A stretch of DNA of 64,000 nucleotides from Pseudomonas sp. SDI (GCF_003105155.1 NZ_QETK01000006.1:1-64000); one strand, 5' to 3'. Counted from the first letter of the stretch, positions 45,112 through 56,278 are shown. The notes: generated by a model from the sequence alone, not told the origin. Numbers and translations: made by a program.

Positions 45112-45168
45112 GGCAAGGCCGGCACACATGGGATCGGTGGCGACTATTCCCTGTGAGTCGGCCTTGCC
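45112..45168. repeat. Inverted repeat before dapC 3' end
   Basis: ggcaaggcc (45112-45120) and ggccttgcc (45160-45168) flank 39 bp and end 10 bp before the dapC stop codon. The arms extend as GGC/CGGC on either side. Probably a decayed REP and possible terminator. The rest of the 195-bp gap (44984-45178) holds no gene. Confidence 0.55.
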
Positions 45169-45178
45169 GGCGATGCTT

Positions 45179-46372
45179 TTAGCGTTCTACAAAGGCCCGA
45201 ATCCGCTGCGCAGCTTCAACGCACTCCGCCAGCGGCGCAACCAGCGCCAGGCGCACGCGACCAGCACCCGGGTTGACCCCGTCGACGTCCCGTGACAGGT
45301 ACGAGCCCGGCACCACGGTGACATGCTGTTGCGCGAACAGGTCACGGCAGAACGCCGCGTCGTCGCCCTTCACCTTGGGCCACAGGTAGAAGCCGCCGTC
45401 CGGCTTCTTCACCTCCAGCACCGGGCCGAGAATCTCCAGCACCGCGTCGAACTTCTCACGGTACAGGTCGCGGTTGGCCAGCACGTGCGCCTCATCGTCC
45501 CATGCGGCAATACTGGCCAGCTGGGTTTGCACCGGCATCGCGCAGCCGTGGTAGGTGCGGTACAGCAGGAACGCCTTGAGGATCTCGGCGTCACCCGCGA
45601 CAAAGCCCGAACGCAGGCCCGGCAGGTTGGAACGCTTGGACAGGCTATGGAACACCACGCAACGCTTGAAGTCGCTACGGCCCAGCTCGACGCAGGCGCT
45701 CAGTAGCCCGGGGGGTGGGGTTTGTTCGTCGAAGTACAGCTCGCTGTAACATTCGTCGGCGGCAATCACGAAGTCGTGCTCGTCGGCCAGCGCGATCAGC
45801 TTCTTCAGGGTTTCCACCGGCACCAGGGCCCCGGTCGGGTTGCCCGGCGAGCACAGGAACAGGATCTGGCAGCGCTGCCAGATCTCGGCCGGCACCGCGT
45901 CGAAGTCCGGGTTGAAGCCGTTCTGGTCCAGGCAGGGCAGGTAGTGCGGTTGCGCCCCGGCGAGGAACGCCGCGCCTTCGTAGATCTGGTAGAACGGGTT
46001 CGGGCTGACGATCAGCGCGTCCTCGCCCCGGTTGACCACTGCCTGGGTGAACGAGAACAGCGCCTCGCGGGTGCCATTCACCGGCAGCACGTGGCGCGCC
46101 GCGTCCAGCCAGCCGGCCGGTACGCCAAAGCGCCGTTCGCACCAGTGCACGATCGATTCGCGCAGGGCCGGCAGGCCGAGGGTGGTCGGGTACACCGCCA
46201 TCTTGTCCAGGTTGTCGCTCAAGGCCTTGGCCACAAAGGCTGGCGAGGCATGCTTCGGCTCACCGATCGACAGGGCGATGGCGCGTTTGTCCGCCGCCGG
46301 GGTCACGCTGCCGAGCAGCGCGCGCAGTTTCTCGAATGGGTAGGGCTGAAGCTGGTTCAAAGCGTTGTTCAT
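45179..46372 (-). CDS. dapC: N-succinyldiaminopimelate aminotransferase
   Basis: A 397-residue class I/II PLP aminotransferase that converts N-succinyl-2-amino-6-ketopimelate to N-succinyl-DAP. The PLP lysine is in FHSLSKRSNLPGLR; SPGNPTG and the C-terminal Arg-containing RVRLALVAPL motif are present. Position next to glnD matches dapC of P. aeruginosa (recalled as PA3659). It lies 23 bp after glnD on the same strand. Confidence 0.93.
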   Translation of the reverse strand: MNNALNQLQPYPFEKLRALLGSVTPAADKRAIALSIGEPKHASPAFVAKALSDNLDKMAVYPTTLGLPALRESIVHWCERRFGVPAGWLDAARHVLPVNGTREALFSFTQAVVNRGEDALIVSPNPFYQIYEGAAFLAGAQPHYLPCLDQNGFNPDFDAVPAEIWQRCQILFLCSPGNPTGALVPVETLKKLIALADEHDFVIAADECYSELYFDEQTPPPGLLSACVELGRSDFKRCVVFHSLSKRSNLPGLRSGFVAGDAEILKAFLLYRTYHGCAMPVQTQLASIAAWDDEAHVLANRDLYREKFDAVLEILGPVLEVKKPDGGFYLWPKVKGDDAAFCRDLFAQQHVTVVPGSYLSRDVDGVNPGAGRVRLALVAPLAECVEAAQRIRAFVER

Positions 46373-46395
46373 CGGCGCAAGGTCTCTTCAAACGG

Positions 46396-49098
46396 TCAAA
46401 TGGTCAGGCGGGTCATCTCGACCCCGGAGGCCTGGTCGACACGCAACTGCTCGACGATCGCATCCTGCAAGCGACTGCACAGCTGAGGGTCGGAAAGCGG
46501 CTGGTTGTCGGCATCGGTGATGAAGAACACGTCTTCCACGCGCTCGCCAAGGGTCGCAATCTTGGCGTTCTGCAACGACAGGTCGAATTCCAGGAAAATC
46601 TTGCCGATCCGCGCCAGCAGGCCCGGACGGTCCGGTGCACTGAGCTCAAGGATGGTCACCGGACGCTGGGCGTCGTTGAGGATGGTCACCTGCGGGGCAA
46701 AGTTGAAGTGCTTGAGCTGGCGTGGCACCCGGCGCTGGATGATCGTCGGGTAGTCGTCCGGATTGCGCAGGGCCTCGGTCAGGCCGTCGCGGATCTGCTT
46801 GACCCGCTGCGGGTTGTTGCCGATCGAACCACCGTCGTTGTCGAGCACGATGTAGGTGTCGAGGGTGAACTGGCTGCTTGAGGTGATGATCCGCGCATCG
46901 TGAATGTTCAGGTTCAGCTGGTCCATCGCCGCCACGGTCACGGCAAAGAAGTCGTGCTGGTCGGGGGCATAGATGAAGATCTGCGTGCCACCCTCGAACT
47001 CGCGCTGGGTCGTCTCCTTGATCAGCACCAGCGGCCCGCCGTCGGCCGGCTGCTGGAGGATCGCATCGGAGTGCCAGGCCACGTCGGCGGCGGTATGACG
47101 CAGGAAGTAGTCATCGCCCAGTTGCGCCCAGAGCTGTTCGACGTCGTCCGGGTCGGTGCCTTCGCGCACGAGGATGTCGAGTGCCGCGCTCTGCGTCTGG
47201 CGGATCTGTTCTTCACGGTCCAGCGGGTTTTCCAGGCCGCGGCGCAGGGCACGCTTGGTCTCGGTGAACAGCTGGCGCAGCAGGCTGGCCCGCCAGGAGT
47301 TCCACAGGCTGGGGTTGGTGGCGTTGATGTCGGCCACGGTCAGCACATAGAGGTAGTCCAGGTGCACCTGGTCGCCGACCCGTTGGGCGAAGTCGTGGAT
47401 CACCTGCGGGTCGGAGAGGTCCTTGCGCTGGGCGGTGGTCGACATCACCAGGTGGTTCTCCACCAGCCAGACGATCAGCCGGCTGTCCCAGGCGGGCAAC
47501 TGGTGGCGCGCGCAGAATGCTTGCGCGTCGATGGCGCCAAGCTCCGAGTGGTCGCCCTGACGGCCCTTGCCGATATCGTGGTAGAGCCCGGCCAGGTAGA
47601 TCAGCTCGGGCTTGGGCAGGCGGCCCATGAGCTTGCTGGCCAGCGGGAATTTTTCCGATACCGGGGTGTACTGCAGTTTGCGCAGGTGCTTGATCAGGTT
47701 CAGCGTGTGCGCGTCGACCGTATAGATGTGGAACAGGTCGTGCTGCATCTGCCCGACGATCAGGCCGAACTCCGGCAGGTAGCGGCCGAGAATGCCGTAG
47801 CGGTTCATCCGTCGCAGGTTGCGGTGGATGCCGATTTCGCACTTGAACAGCTCGATGAACAGGCTGGTGTTGCGAATATCGTTGCGGAAGTTGTCGTCGA
47901 TCAGGTGCCGGTGCTCGCGCAGCAGGCGGATGGTGTCGGCGCGCACGCCCTTGATTTCAGGGTGCTGGGCCATCAGCACGAAAATTTCGAGCATGGCGAA
48001 CGGGGTGCGCTTGAACACGTTGGTGCGCACCGCTTCGATGTAGCCGTCATGCAGCTGGAAACGCGGGTTCAGCGGCTGCGTGCTGCTGGCGCTGTCATCG
48101 GCGAGGATCAACTCCTCGAAGTGCTGGACGATCAGGTCGCTGAGCTCGGCAATGCTCATCACCACCCGGTAGTACTGCTGCATGAACTGCTCGATGGCGC
48201 GCTTGGGGTTGTCGTCGGCGAACCCCAGCAGCGCAGCGATACTGCGCTGGTGATCGAACAGTAGACGGTCTTCGGCGCGGCCGGCGAGCATGTGCAGGGC
48301 GTAGCGGACCTTCCAGAGGAACTCCTGCGAGGCCGCCAGCAGGTTGTTTTCGCTTTCCAGCAGGAAGCCTTCGTCGGCCAGGGCGTGCAGGTTCAGCGTG
48401 CCGTACTGGCGGCGGGCGATCCACAGCACGGTCTGGATGTCGCGCAGGCCGCCTGGGGAACCCTTGACGTTGGGTTCCAGGTTGTATTCGGTGTCGTTGT
48501 ACTTGTGGTGCCGGGCCTTTTGCTCGGCACGCTTGGCCAGGAAGAATTCCTTGCTCGGCCACATCTGCGCGGTGCTGGTGACGTCGAGCATGCGCTGGCG
48601 CAGGCTTTCCGGGCCGCAGATGGTACGGCTTTCCATCAGGTTGGTGACCACCGTCAGGTCGGCGCGGGCCTGCTCGGCGCATTCGTCCACCGAGCGCACG
48701 CTCTGCCCGACTTCCAGGCCGATGTCCCAGAGCAGGGTGAGGAAGCGCTCGATCGACTCGCGAAACACTTCGTGGTCGGCGTTGTCGAGCAGGATCAGCA
48801 GGTCGATGTCGGAGTAGGGGTGCAGCTCGCCGCGCCCATAGCCGCCAACCGCGACCAGGGCGATGCTGGCCTGGCCGCTCCAGTTGAACTGGTTCCAGGC
48901 TTGTTGCAGGATGTTATCGACGAACCAGGCGCGATCCTCGATCAGGCGGCGGATCTCGCGACCGCCGCGAAACCGTGCATCAAGCACTTCCCGGGCCTGG
49001 CGAATGGCTTTCTTGAAGGCCGCGATAGGGCTTGCCTTGAGCGCCAGTTCCGCCTGGAACTGGCCGCGGTCGAACAGCTCGGGATCCACTTGGGGCAT
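46396..49098 (-). CDS. glnD: Bifunctional PII uridylyltransferase/uridylyl-removing enzyme
   Basis: A 900-residue nitrogen sensor that uridylylates PII (GlnB/GlnK) when glutamine is low and removes UMP when it is high. Domains: nucleotidyltransferase (about 85-120, [17 protein letters not shown]), GlnD linker, HD hydrolase (about 465-590, [17 protein letters not shown]) and two C-terminal ACT domains (about 705-890) that bind glutamine. All motifs look intact. It lies 20 bp after map on the same strand. Confidence 0.96.
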   Translation of the reverse strand: MPQVDPELFDRGQFQAELALKASPIAAFKKAIRQAREVLDARFRGGREIRRLIEDRAWFVDNILQQAWNQFNWSGQASIALVAVGGYGRGELHPYSDIDLLILLDNADHEVFRESIERFLTLLWDIGLEVGQSVRSVDECAEQARADLTVVTNLMESRTICGPESLRQRMLDVTSTAQMWPSKEFFLAKRAEQKARHHKYNDTEYNLEPNVKGSPGGLRDIQTVLWIARRQYGTLNLHALADEGFLLESENNLLAASQEFLWKVRYALHMLAGRAEDRLLFDHQRSIAALLGFADDNPKRAIEQFMQQYYRVVMSIAELSDLIVQHFEELILADDSASSTQPLNPRFQLHDGYIEAVRTNVFKRTPFAMLEIFVLMAQHPEIKGVRADTIRLLREHRHLIDDNFRNDIRNTSLFIELFKCEIGIHRNLRRMNRYGILGRYLPEFGLIVGQMQHDLFHIYTVDAHTLNLIKHLRKLQYTPVSEKFPLASKLMGRLPKPELIYLAGLYHDIGKGRQGDHSELGAIDAQAFCARHQLPAWDSRLIVWLVENHLVMSTTAQRKDLSDPQVIHDFAQRVGDQVHLDYLYVLTVADINATNPSLWNSWRASLLRQLFTETKRALRRGLENPLDREEQIRQTQSAALDILVREGTDPDDVEQLWAQLGDDYFLRHTAADVAWHSDAILQQPADGGPLVLIKETTQREFEGGTQIFIYAPDQHDFFAVTVAAMDQLNLNIHDARIITSSSQFTLDTYIVLDNDGGSIGNNPQRVKQIRDGLTEALRNPDDYPTIIQRRVPRQLKHFNFAPQVTILNDAQRPVTILELSAPDRPGLLARIGKIFLEFDLSLQNAKIATLGERVEDVFFITDADNQPLSDPQLCSRLQDAIVEQLRVDQASGVEMTRLTI

Positions 49099-49118
49099 CG
49101 AAAACGTTCCTGGTCAGG

Positions 49119-49901
49119 TCAGGCCGAGGTGCGCGGGATAGTGTCGTCCTTGCGCAGGGTGAAGATCTCGTAGCCGGTCGCGGTCACCACCAGGGTGTGC
49201 TCCCATTGTGCCGAGAGCTTGCGGTCCTTGGTGATGGCGGTCCAGCCGTCGCCCAGCACCTTGGTGTCGGCCCGGCCCTGGTTGATCATCGGCTCGATGG
49301 TGAAGGTCATGCCTTCCTTGAGCTCCATGCCGGTGCCGGCGCGGCCGTAGTGGAGGATCTGCGGCTCTTCGTGGAACACCTTGCCGATACCGTGACCGCA
49401 GAACTCGCGGACCACCGAGAAACCGTTCTTTTCCGCATGCTTCTGGATCACTTCGCCGATGTCGCCCAGGCGGCAGCCCGGCTTGACCAGCTCGATGGCC
49501 TTGTACATGCACTCCTGGGTGACCTGCGACAGGCGCTCGGCCCAGACCGGCACGTTGCCGACATGGAACATGCGGCTGGTGTCGCCGTGGTAGCCATCCT
49601 TGATCACGGTGACGTCGATGTTCAGCGTGTCACCGTCCTTGAGCGGCTTGTCGCCCGGGATGCCGTGGCAGACCACGTGGTTGACCGACGTGCAGATCGA
49701 CTTGGGGAAGCCTTTGTAGTTCAGCGGTGCCGGAATGGCCTGCTGGACGTTGACGATGTAGTCGTGGCACAGGCGGTCGAGTTCCTCGGTGGTCACGCCA
49801 GGCTTGACATGCTCTTCGATCATCTCGAGGACTTCGGCGGCCAGGCGGCCGGCGACGCGCATCTTTTCGATGTCTTCGGCGGTTTTGATGGTGACGGTCA
49901 T
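49119..49901 (-). CDS. map: Methionine aminopeptidase, type I
   Basis: A 260-residue metalloprotease that removes the initiator Met from new proteins. The metal ligands are visible in NIDVTVIKDGYHGDTSRMF (two Asp), CGHGIG (His), TIEPM (Glu) and the C-terminal QWEHTLVV (Glu). ATG at 49901 gives MTVTIKTAEDIEKMRVAGR, the usual N-terminus. It is divergent from rpsB, a conserved arrangement. Confidence 0.96.
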   Translation of the reverse strand: MTVTIKTAEDIEKMRVAGRLAAEVLEMIEEHVKPGVTTEELDRLCHDYIVNVQQAIPAPLNYKGFPKSICTSVNHVVCHGIPGDKPLKDGDTLNIDVTVIKDGYHGDTSRMFHVGNVPVWAERLSQVTQECMYKAIELVKPGCRLGDIGEVIQKHAEKNGFSVVREFCGHGIGKVFHEEPQILHYGRAGTGMELKEGMTFTIEPMINQGRADTKVLGDGWTAITKDRKLSAQWEHTLVVTATGYEIFTLRKDDTIPRTSA

Positions 49902-50230
49902 TGCGGGCTCTCTACGGCGCGCACGGGGCGCGAGTAATCGGGAAAGGGGCGATTCTAACAGAGCGCGGGGCGCTGCTGGCGGGCTTGCCTTTATATAGGG
50001 GGCATTCTGGCGCGATTGCAGCCCCGGCGCAAAAGCCTGTGTGCCAATTGGTAATTCGGGTTTCGCTGGGCGCGCTTGTGTGGTATAAAATGCGCCGCTT
50101 TCCGGGGATAGCCCCGTGAGCATTAACCCACACACGTGTCGACACGATGGCCTGGGTGCCTTTGATTCTCGAATCGGGGGTTGGTCATTGGGATACGTGG
50201 AGGCCCAACCCGACTTATCAAGGAACTATC
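49902..50230. promoter_or_regulatory. map/rpsB divergent control region
   Basis: 329 bp between map and rpsB. TATAAA at 50084-50089, with a weak TTCGCT 16 bp upstream, is the likely rpsB promoter, giving an mRNA leader of about 130 nt. That leader could hold the S2 autoregulatory site known for rpsB in gammaproteobacteria, but no specific fold was verified. No protein gene is supported in this stretch. Confidence 0.55.
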
Positions 50231-50971
50231 ATGTCCCAAGTCAACATGCGCGATATGCTGAAGGCCGGTGTGCACTTCGGTCACCAAACCCGTTACTGGA
50301 ACCCGAAAATGGGTAAGTACATTTTCGGCGCGCGCAACAAGATTCACATCATCAACCTTGAAAAAACCCTGCCAATGTTCAACGAAGCACTGACCTTCGT
50401 CGAGCGCCTGGCTCAGGGCAAAAACAAGATTCTGTTCGTCGGCACCAAGCGTTCCGCTGGCAAGATCGTTGCTGAAGAAGCAGCACGTTGCGGTTCGCCG
50501 TACGTCGATCACCGCTGGTTGGGCGGCATGCTGACCAACTACAAAACCATCCGTGCTTCCATCAAGCGCCTGCGCGACCTGGAAACTCAGGCTGAAGACG
50601 GTACCTTCACCAAGCTGACCAAAAAGGAAGCGCTGATGCGCTCCCGTGATCTGGAAAAACTGGATCGCAGCCTGGGCGGTATCAAGGACATGGGCGGCCT
50701 GCCTGATGCCCTGTTCGTGATCGACGTTGACCACGAGCGCATCGCTATCACCGAAGCCAACAAGCTGGGCATCCCGGTAATCGGCGTTGTCGATACCAAC
50801 AGCAGCCCGGAAGGCGTTGACTACATCATCCCAGGTAACGATGACGCCATCCGCGCCATCCAGCTGTACATGGGTTCGATGGCTGATGCCGTTATCCGTG
50901 GCCGCAACAACGTTGCTGGCGGCACCGAAGTATACGTAGAAGAAGCAGCTGCACCGGCAGCTGAAGCCTGA
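50231..50971 (+). CDS. rpsB: 30S ribosomal protein S2
   Basis: A 246-residue ribosomal protein S2. Signatures [20 protein letters not shown] and [15 protein letters not shown] are diagnostic. AAGGA lies 7 bases before the ATG. It heads the classic rpsB-tsf-pyrH-frr cluster; an intrinsic terminator between rpsB and tsf probably lowers tsf transcription. Confidence 0.97.
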   Translation: MSQVNMRDMLKAGVHFGHQTRYWNPKMGKYIFGARNKIHIINLEKTLPMFNEALTFVERLAQGKNKILFVGTKRSAGKIVAEEAARCGSPYVDHRWLGGMLTNYKTIRASIKRLRDLETQAEDGTFTKLTKKEALMRSRDLEKLDRSLGGIKDMGGLPDALFVIDVDHERIAITEANKLGIPVIGVVDTNSSPEGVDYIIPGNDDAIRAIQLYMGSMADAVIRGRNNVAGGTEVYVEEAAAPAAEA

Positions 50972-51000
50972 GTAACTGACGCTTAGCGTCTACTCGGCAC

Positions 51001-51029
51001 GCAAAAAGGGGGCTTGGCCCCCTTTTTGC
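51001..51029 (+). terminator. Terminator between rpsB and tsf
   Basis: A 12-bp perfect stem (GCAAAAAGGGGG 51001-51012, CCCCCTTTTTGC 51018-51029) with loop cttgg. The T-run lies within the stem's 3' arm. It may act as a partial terminator that sets S2 to EF-Ts ratio. Confidence 0.8.
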
Positions 51030-51160
51030 CACCTTGAAATCCTCCTGTCAGCTGTTGTGCCGCATCATCGCTTTGCAGGTGCATTGACAGTGGATTTCCA
51101 GAATTGAGCGCCCGTTCAATCGGGTGGAATGGTTGAAAACCTATCCAAGAGGATTTTGAA

Positions 51161-52024
51161 ATGGCAGCAATTACTGCAGCGCTGGTTAAAGAACTGCGCG
51201 AGCGTACCGGCGAAGGCATGATGGATTGCAAAAAGGCCCTGGAAAAGGCTGGCGGCGACATCGAAAAAGCCATCGACGACATGCGTGCTTCGGGCGCCAT
51301 CAAGGCCGCCAAGAAGGCTGGCAACGTTGCCGCTGAAGGCGCTATCGCCATCAAGGCCGACGACAAGTCCGCCGTCCTGGTGGAAGTGAACTCGCAGACC
51401 GACTTCCTGGCCCTGCAAGATGACTTCAAGACCTTCGTCGCCGACAGCGTAGAACAGGCTTTCGCCGAGAAACTGACCGACGCCGCGCCGCTGATCGCTG
51501 CTCGTGAAGCTGCTCGCGAAGCGCTGGTTGCCAAGGTCGGTGAGAACGTCAACATCCGTCGCCTGGTGCGCGTTGAGGGTGACGTTGTCGGCACCTACCT
51601 GCACGGCAACAAAATCGGTGTTGCGGTTGTCCTGAAGGGCGGCGACGTCCAACTGGCCAAAGAAATCGCCATGCACGTGGCAGCCAGCAACCCAGAGTTC
51701 CTGAACCCATCGGAAGTCTCCGCCGAAGCTATCGAGCGTGAAAAAGCTGTGTTCATGCAGCTGAACGAAGAGAAGATGAAGGGCAAGCCTGAGAACATCG
51801 TCGCCAACATGATCGACGGTCGTATCAAGAAGTTCCTGGCCGAAGCCAGCCTGGTTGAACAGGCGTTCGTCATGAACCCGGAAATCAAGGTCGGCGAACT
51901 GGCCAAGAAAGCCGGCGCTGAAATCGTTTCCTTCACCTACTTCAAAGTCGGCGAAGGCATCGAGAAACCAGTTGATAACTTCGCTGAAGAAGTTGCTGCT
52001 CAACTGGCTGCTGCCAAGCAATAA
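51161..52024 (+). CDS. tsf: Elongation factor Ts
   Basis: A 287-residue guanine-nucleotide exchange factor for EF-Tu. It has an N-terminal UBA-like domain with the RERTGEGMMDCKKAL signature and two core subdomains, including EVNSQTDFLAL and the coiled-coil region near 180-230. Length matches gammaproteobacterial EF-Ts. A terminator hairpin follows 22 bp after the stop. Confidence 0.97.
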   Translation: MAAITAALVKELRERTGEGMMDCKKALEKAGGDIEKAIDDMRASGAIKAAKKAGNVAAEGAIAIKADDKSAVLVEVNSQTDFLALQDDFKTFVADSVEQAFAEKLTDAAPLIAAREAAREALVAKVGENVNIRRLVRVEGDVVGTYLHGNKIGVAVVLKGGDVQLAKEIAMHVAASNPEFLNPSEVSAEAIEREKAVFMQLNEEKMKGKPENIVANMIDGRIKKFLAEASLVEQAFVMNPEIKVGELAKKAGAEIVSFTYFKVGEGIEKPVDNFAEEVAAQLAAAKQ

Positions 52025-52046
52025 GACGGATTCATATCTGTCGCCC

Positions 52047-52082
52047 CAAAGAGGCTGCCCGCTCACGCGCGCAGCCTCTTTG
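52047..52082 (+). terminator. Terminator after tsf
   Basis: A 12-bp perfect stem (CAAAGAGGCTGC 52047-52058, GCAGCCTCTTTG 52071-52082) with a 12-nt loop. pyrH follows after 124 bp, so it probably has its own promoter. Confidence 0.75.
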
Positions 52083-52206
52083 TCAAAGCGGGGGTGGTTT
52101 ACAAGACCGCCTTTCGCTGGCGCAGTCGCTGCGCCACGCTAGAGTTAGCGCAGGCTGAAAACAGCCCGCCCAGAATTATATACAAACGCCGCAGGAGAGA
52201 TTCGCA

Positions 52207-52950
52207 ATGGCTCAGCAGGGCAGTATTCATCAAGCTCGCTATAAACGCATTCTACTCAAGCTTAGCGGCGAGGCCCTGATGGGCTCGGAAGAGTTCGGCA
52301 TCGACCCCAAGGTGCTGGACCGCATGGCACTGGAAGTCGGCCAGCTGGTTGGCATCGGTGTCCAGGTGGGCCTGGTGATCGGTGGTGGCAACCTGTTCCG
52401 TGGTGCCGCGCTGAGCGCCGCTGGTATGGACCGCGTCACCGGTGACCACATGGGCATGCTGGCGACCGTGATGAACGGTCTGGCGATGCGCGACGCGCTG
52501 GAGCGTGCCAATATCCCGGCCATCGTGATGTCGGCCATCTCCATGGTTGGCGTGACCGACCACTACGACCGCCGCAAAGCTATGCGTCACCTGAACAGCA
52601 AAGAGGTTGTGATCTTCGCGGCCGGTACTGGCAACCCGTTCTTCACCACCGACTCCGCCGCTTGCCTGCGCGCCATCGAAATCGATGCCGACGTGGTATT
52701 GAAGGCAACCAAGGTCGATGGTGTATACACTGCTGATCCATTCAAAGACCCGCATGCCGAGAAGTTCGATCATCTGACCTACGATGAAGTGCTGGATCGC
52801 AAGCTGGGGGTAATGGATCTGACGGCCATCTGCCTGTGCCGTGATCACAAGATGCCACTGCGCGTCTTCAACATGAACAAGCCCGGCGCCCTGCTCAACA
52901 TTGTGCACGGTGGCGCTGAGGGAACCCTGGTCGAGGAAGTTCAACAATGA
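52207..52950 (+). CDS. pyrH: UMP kinase
   Basis: A 247-residue amino-acid-kinase-fold enzyme that phosphorylates UMP to UDP. Motifs [14 protein letters not shown] at the N-terminus, GGGNLFRG and [11 protein letters not shown] are typical of PyrH, as is the C-terminal [13 protein letters not shown] at 52207 has AGGAGAG upstream. Its stop overlaps frr by 4 bp (ATGA). Confidence 0.97.
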   Translation: MAQQGSIHQARYKRILLKLSGEALMGSEEFGIDPKVLDRMALEVGQLVGIGVQVGLVIGGGNLFRGAALSAAGMDRVTGDHMGMLATVMNGLAMRDALERANIPAIVMSAISMVGVTDHYDRRKAMRHLNSKEVVIFAAGTGNPFFTTDSAACLRAIEIDADVVLKATKVDGVYTADPFKDPHAEKFDHLTYDEVLDRKLGVMDLTAICLCRDHKMPLRVFNMNKPGALLNIVHGGAEGTLVEEVQQ

Positions 52951-53504
52951 TCAACGAAATCAAGAAAGACGCTCAAGAGCGCATGGGCAAGTCCTTGGAA
53001 TCCCTGCAGCACGCCTTCAGCCGTATCCGTACCGGTGCTGCCAACCCGCAGATCCTGGCTGGCGTGCAAGTGCCTTACTACGGCGCCGACACCCCGATCA
53101 ACCAGGTCGCCAACGTTACCGTTAAAGATGCCCGTACCCTGCAGGTCGTCGCCTTCGAGCGCAACATGCTGGCTGCGGTAGAGAAGGCCATCCTCAACTC
53201 CGGTCTGGGCTTCAACCCGACCAACCTCGGCGAGCTGCTGTTGATCTCGATGCCGGCCCTGACCGAAGAAACCCGCAAGGGCTTCACCAAGCAGGCGCGT
53301 GATGCTGCCGAAGACGGCCGCGTTGCCGTGCGCAACATCCGTCGCGACGCCCTGAGCCAGCTCAAGGATCTGGTCAAGGAGAAGGAAATCAGCGAAGACG
53401 AAGAGCGTCGTGCTGCTGACGACATCCAGAAGCTGACCGACAAGTTTGTTGCTGAGATCGAAGTTGCTGTGAAGGCAAAAGAAAAGGACCTGATGGCCGT
53501 TTAA
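52947..53504 (+). CDS. frr: Ribosome recycling factor
   Basis: A 185-residue RRF that, with EF-G, splits post-termination ribosomes. N-terminal [17 protein letters not shown], the [14 protein letters not shown] segment and the C-terminal helical bundle match the family. The start overlaps the pyrH stop (ATGA), so the two are coupled; uppS begins 16 bp after the stop. Confidence 0.97.
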   Translation: MINEIKKDAQERMGKSLESLQHAFSRIRTGAANPQILAGVQVPYYGADTPINQVANVTVKDARTLQVVAFERNMLAAVEKAILNSGLGFNPTNLGELLLISMPALTEETRKGFTKQARDAAEDGRVAVRNIRRDALSQLKDLVKEKEISEDEERRAADDIQKLTDKFVAEIEVAVKAKEKDLMAV

Positions 53505-53520
53505 GGTCGGGACTTTTTTA

Positions 53521-54276
53521 ATGGAAAAGACCAAGCAGGGTGTGCCTCCTTCGGTGCCGCGCCATGTCGCGATCATCATGGACGGAAATAATCGCTGGGC
53601 GAAGAAACGCCTGTTGCCCGGCGTCGCCGGGCACAAGGCTGGTGTGGGCGCGGTGCGCGCCGTGATCGAGGTGTGCGCCGAGGCCAAGGTCGAGGTGCTG
53701 ACCCTGTTTGCCTTCTCCAGCGAAAACTGGCAGCGTCCGGCCGAAGAGGTCGGGGCGCTGATGGAGCTGTTCTTCTCGGCCTTGCGCCGGGAAGCCAAAC
53801 GGCTCAACGAGAACAACATCAGCTTGCGGATCATCGGTGATCGCTCCCGCTTCCATCCGGAACTGCAAGCCGCCATGCGCGAGGCCGAAGCGCTGACCGC
53901 CGGCAACAACCGCTTTATCCTGCAGATTGCCGCCAACTACGGTGGCCAGTGGGATATCGCCCAGGCTGCGCAGCGCCTTGCGCGCGAAGTGCAGGCTGGG
54001 CACCTGCGTGCGGAAGACATCACCCCGGAGCTGCTGCAAACCTGTCTGGCTACAGGCGATCTGCCATTGCCCGACCTGTGCATCCGCACCGGTGGCGAAC
54101 ACCGCATCAGCAACTTCCTGTTGTGGCAGCTGGCTTATGCCGAGCTGTATTTCTCCGACCTGTTCTGGCCGGACTTCAAACACGAGGCCATGCGCAAAGC
54201 GCTGGCCGATTTCGCTTCGCGCCAGCGCCGCTTCGGTAAAACCAGTGAGCAGGTCGAAGCCGGAGCCCGTGCTTAA
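53521..54276 (+). CDS. uppS: Undecaprenyl diphosphate synthase
   Basis: A 251-residue cis-prenyltransferase that makes the C55 lipid carrier for peptidoglycan and O-antigen. It shows the diphosphate-binding MDGNNRWAKKR, FAFSSENWQRP and the C-terminal LCIRTGGEHRISNFLLWQ. The stop shares its last base with the cdsA start (54276). Confidence 0.96.
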   Translation: MEKTKQGVPPSVPRHVAIIMDGNNRWAKKRLLPGVAGHKAGVGAVRAVIEVCAEAKVEVLTLFAFSSENWQRPAEEVGALMELFFSALRREAKRLNENNISLRIIGDRSRFHPELQAAMREAEALTAGNNRFILQIAANYGGQWDIAQAAQRLAREVQAGHLRAEDITPELLQTCLATGDLPLPDLCIRTGGEHRISNFLLWQLAYAELYFSDLFWPDFKHEAMRKALADFASRQRRFGKTSEQVEAGARA

Positions 54277-55091
54277 TGCTTAAACAACGCATCATCACCG
54301 CGCTGATCCTGCTGCCGATCGCCCTGGGCGGTTTCTTCCTGCTCGATGGCGGCGACTTCGCCCTGTTCATCGGTCTGGTGGTTACGCTCGGCGCCTGGGA
54401 ATGGGCCCGCCTGGCGGGCCTGGAGGCCCAGTTGCTGCGCGTGGCGTATGCCGTCGTCGTTGCTGGTCTGCTGATGCTGTTGCACCTGATGCCGGAGCTG
54501 GCACCGTGGATCCTCGGTGCCTCGGTACTGTGGTGGGGGTTGGCGACCTGGCTGGTCTTGACCTATCCGCGCAGTAGCGAGCTGTGGGCCAGCGTGGCCT
54601 GCCGGCTGCTGATTGGTCTGCTGATCCTGCTGCCAGCCTGGCAGGGCCTGGTGCTGCTCAAGCACTGGCCGCTCGGTAACTGGCTGATCATGGCGGTGAT
54701 GGTGCTGGTCTGGGGGGCGGACATCGGTGCGTATTTCTCCGGTCGCGCGTTCGGCAAGCGCAAGCTGGCCCCGCAGGTCAGCCCGGGCAAGAGCTGGGAG
54801 GGTGTCTATGGGGGGTTACTGGTCACGCTGGTGATTACCTTGGTCGTCGGCATCAACCGTGGCTGGAGCGCCGGCGAGCTGCTGCTCGGCGTGCTCGGTG
54901 CGGCATTGATCGTAATGGCCTCGGTGGTCGGTGACCTGACCGAAAGCATGTTCAAGCGCCGCACCGGTATCAAGGACAGCAGCAGCCTGCTGCCTGGTCA
55001 TGGTGGCGTCCTTGACCGTATCGACAGCCTGACAGCGGCCATTCCGCTGTTCGCCGTGCTGCTCTGGGCAGCTAATTGGGGCGTCCTGTGA
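54276..55091 (+). CDS. cdsA: Phosphatidate cytidylyltransferase
   Basis: A 271-residue integral membrane enzyme converting phosphatidic acid and CTP to CDP-diacylglycerol. About eight TM segments are visible, and the C-terminal family signature reads [17 protein letters not shown] then [11 protein letters not shown]. It sits between uppS and dxr with one-base and 4-bp overlaps, indicating an operon. Confidence 0.96.
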   Translation: MLKQRIITALILLPIALGGFFLLDGGDFALFIGLVVTLGAWEWARLAGLEAQLLRVAYAVVVAGLLMLLHLMPELAPWILGASVLWWGLATWLVLTYPRSSELWASVACRLLIGLLILLPAWQGLVLLKHWPLGNWLIMAVMVLVWGADIGAYFSGRAFGKRKLAPQVSPGKSWEGVYGGLLVTLVITLVVGINRGWSAGELLLGVLGAALIVMASVVGDLTESMFKRRTGIKDSSSLLPGHGGVLDRIDSLTAAIPLFAVLLWAANWGVL

Positions 55092-56278
55092 GCAGTGTTC
55101 AACGGATTACCGTGCTCGGCGCCACGGGCTCCATCGGCCTGAGTACGCTGGACGTCATCGCTCGCCACCCCGAGCGCTACGAGGTCTTTGCCCTGAGCGG
55201 TTACTCGCGGCTGAGCGAGCTGTTGGCCTTGTGCGTCAAGCATGTGCCGGCGTTTGCCGTGGTGCCGAGCGACGCCGCCGCCCAGCTGCTGCGCGAAGGC
55301 CTCAAGGCGGCCGGCTTGCGCACCGAGGTGCTGGTGGGCGAGGAGGGCTTGGCCCACGTCGCTGCCGCGCCGCAGGTCGATGCCGTCATGGCGGCGATTG
55401 TTGGTGCGGCCGGGCTGCGGCCGACGCTGGCGGCGGTCAAGGCCGGCAAGAAAGTGCTGTTGGCCAATAAAGAAGCGCTGGTGATGTCCGGCGCACTGTT
55501 CATGCAGGCTGTGCGCGAGAGTGGTGCGGTGTTGCTGCCCATCGACAGCGAGCACAATGCAATCTTCCAGTGTCTGCCGGGTGACTTTTCCCGGGGCCTG
55601 GCCCAGGTCGGCGTGCGCCGTATCCTGTTGACCGCGTCCGGCGGCCCGTTCCGCGAAACCCCGTTGCACCAGCTGGCCGAAGTGACCCCGGAGCAGGCTT
55701 GCGCTCATCCGAACTGGTCGATGGGGCGGAAAATTTCCGTCGACTCGGCCAGCATGATGAACAAAGGCCTGGAACTGATCGAGGCGTGCTGGCTGTTCGA
55801 TGCCCGGCCGGCGCAGGTCGAGGTCGTGGTGCACCCGCAAAGCGTGATTCATTCGCTGGTCGACTATGTCGACGGTTCGGTGCTGGCCCAGCTGGGCAAC
55901 CCGGACATGCGCACGCCCATCGCCAATGCCTTGGCCTGGCCGCAGCGGATCGATTCGGGGGTGGCGCCGCTGGACCTGTTCGCCATTGCCCGCCTGGACT
56001 TCCAGGCGCCCGACGAGCAGCGCTTCCCGTGCTTGCGCCTGGCCCGCGACGCGGCCGATGCGGGTAACAGCGCGCCAGCCATGCTCAATGCAGCCAACGA
56101 AGTGGCGGTGCAAGCTTTTCTTGAGCGGCGCATCCGCTTCCCCGAGATCGCGAGTATGATCGACCACGTGCTCAACCTTGAGCCAGTAGTGGCCGTGGCG
56201 TCGCTGGATGCGGTGTTTGCCGCCGACCAGCGGGCTCGGGTGCTGGCCGGCCAGTGGTTGGACCGTCACGGGCGCTGA
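55088..56278 (+). CDS. dxr: 1-deoxy-D-xylulose 5-phosphate reductoisomerase
   Basis: A 396-residue NADPH-dependent enzyme of the MEP isoprenoid pathway, making 2-C-methylerythritol 4-phosphate. The NADPH motif is [13 protein letters not shown]; metal/substrate residues include [11 protein letters not shown] and the flexible GGPFRETP loop; NKGLELIEA follows. GTG at 55088 is chosen because it overlaps the cdsA stop as GTGA; the frame also opens at ATG 55076. Products feed UppS. Confidence 0.95.
   Translation: MSSVQRITVLGATGSIGLSTLDVIARHPERYEVFALSGYSRLSELLALCVKHVPAFAVVPSDAAAQLLREGLKAAGLRTEVLVGEEGLAHVAAAPQVDAVMAAIVGAAGLRPTLAAVKAGKKVLLANKEALVMSGALFMQAVRESGAVLLPIDSEHNAIFQCLPGDFSRGLAQVGVRRILLTASGGPFRETPLHQLAEVTPEQACAHPNWSMGRKISVDSASMMNKGLELIEACWLFDARPAQVEVVVHPQSVIHSLVDYVDGSVLAQLGNPDMRTPIANALAWPQRIDSGVAPLDLFAIARLDFQAPDEQRFPCLRLARDAADAGNSAPAMLNAANEVAVQAFLERRIRFPEIASMIDHVLNLEPVVAVASLDAVFAADQRARVLAGQWLDRHGR

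Noticed and set aside
46900..48264. 454-codon plus-strand frame opposite glnD
   Set aside because: Overlap artefact of glnD; no ribosome site or recognisable domain.
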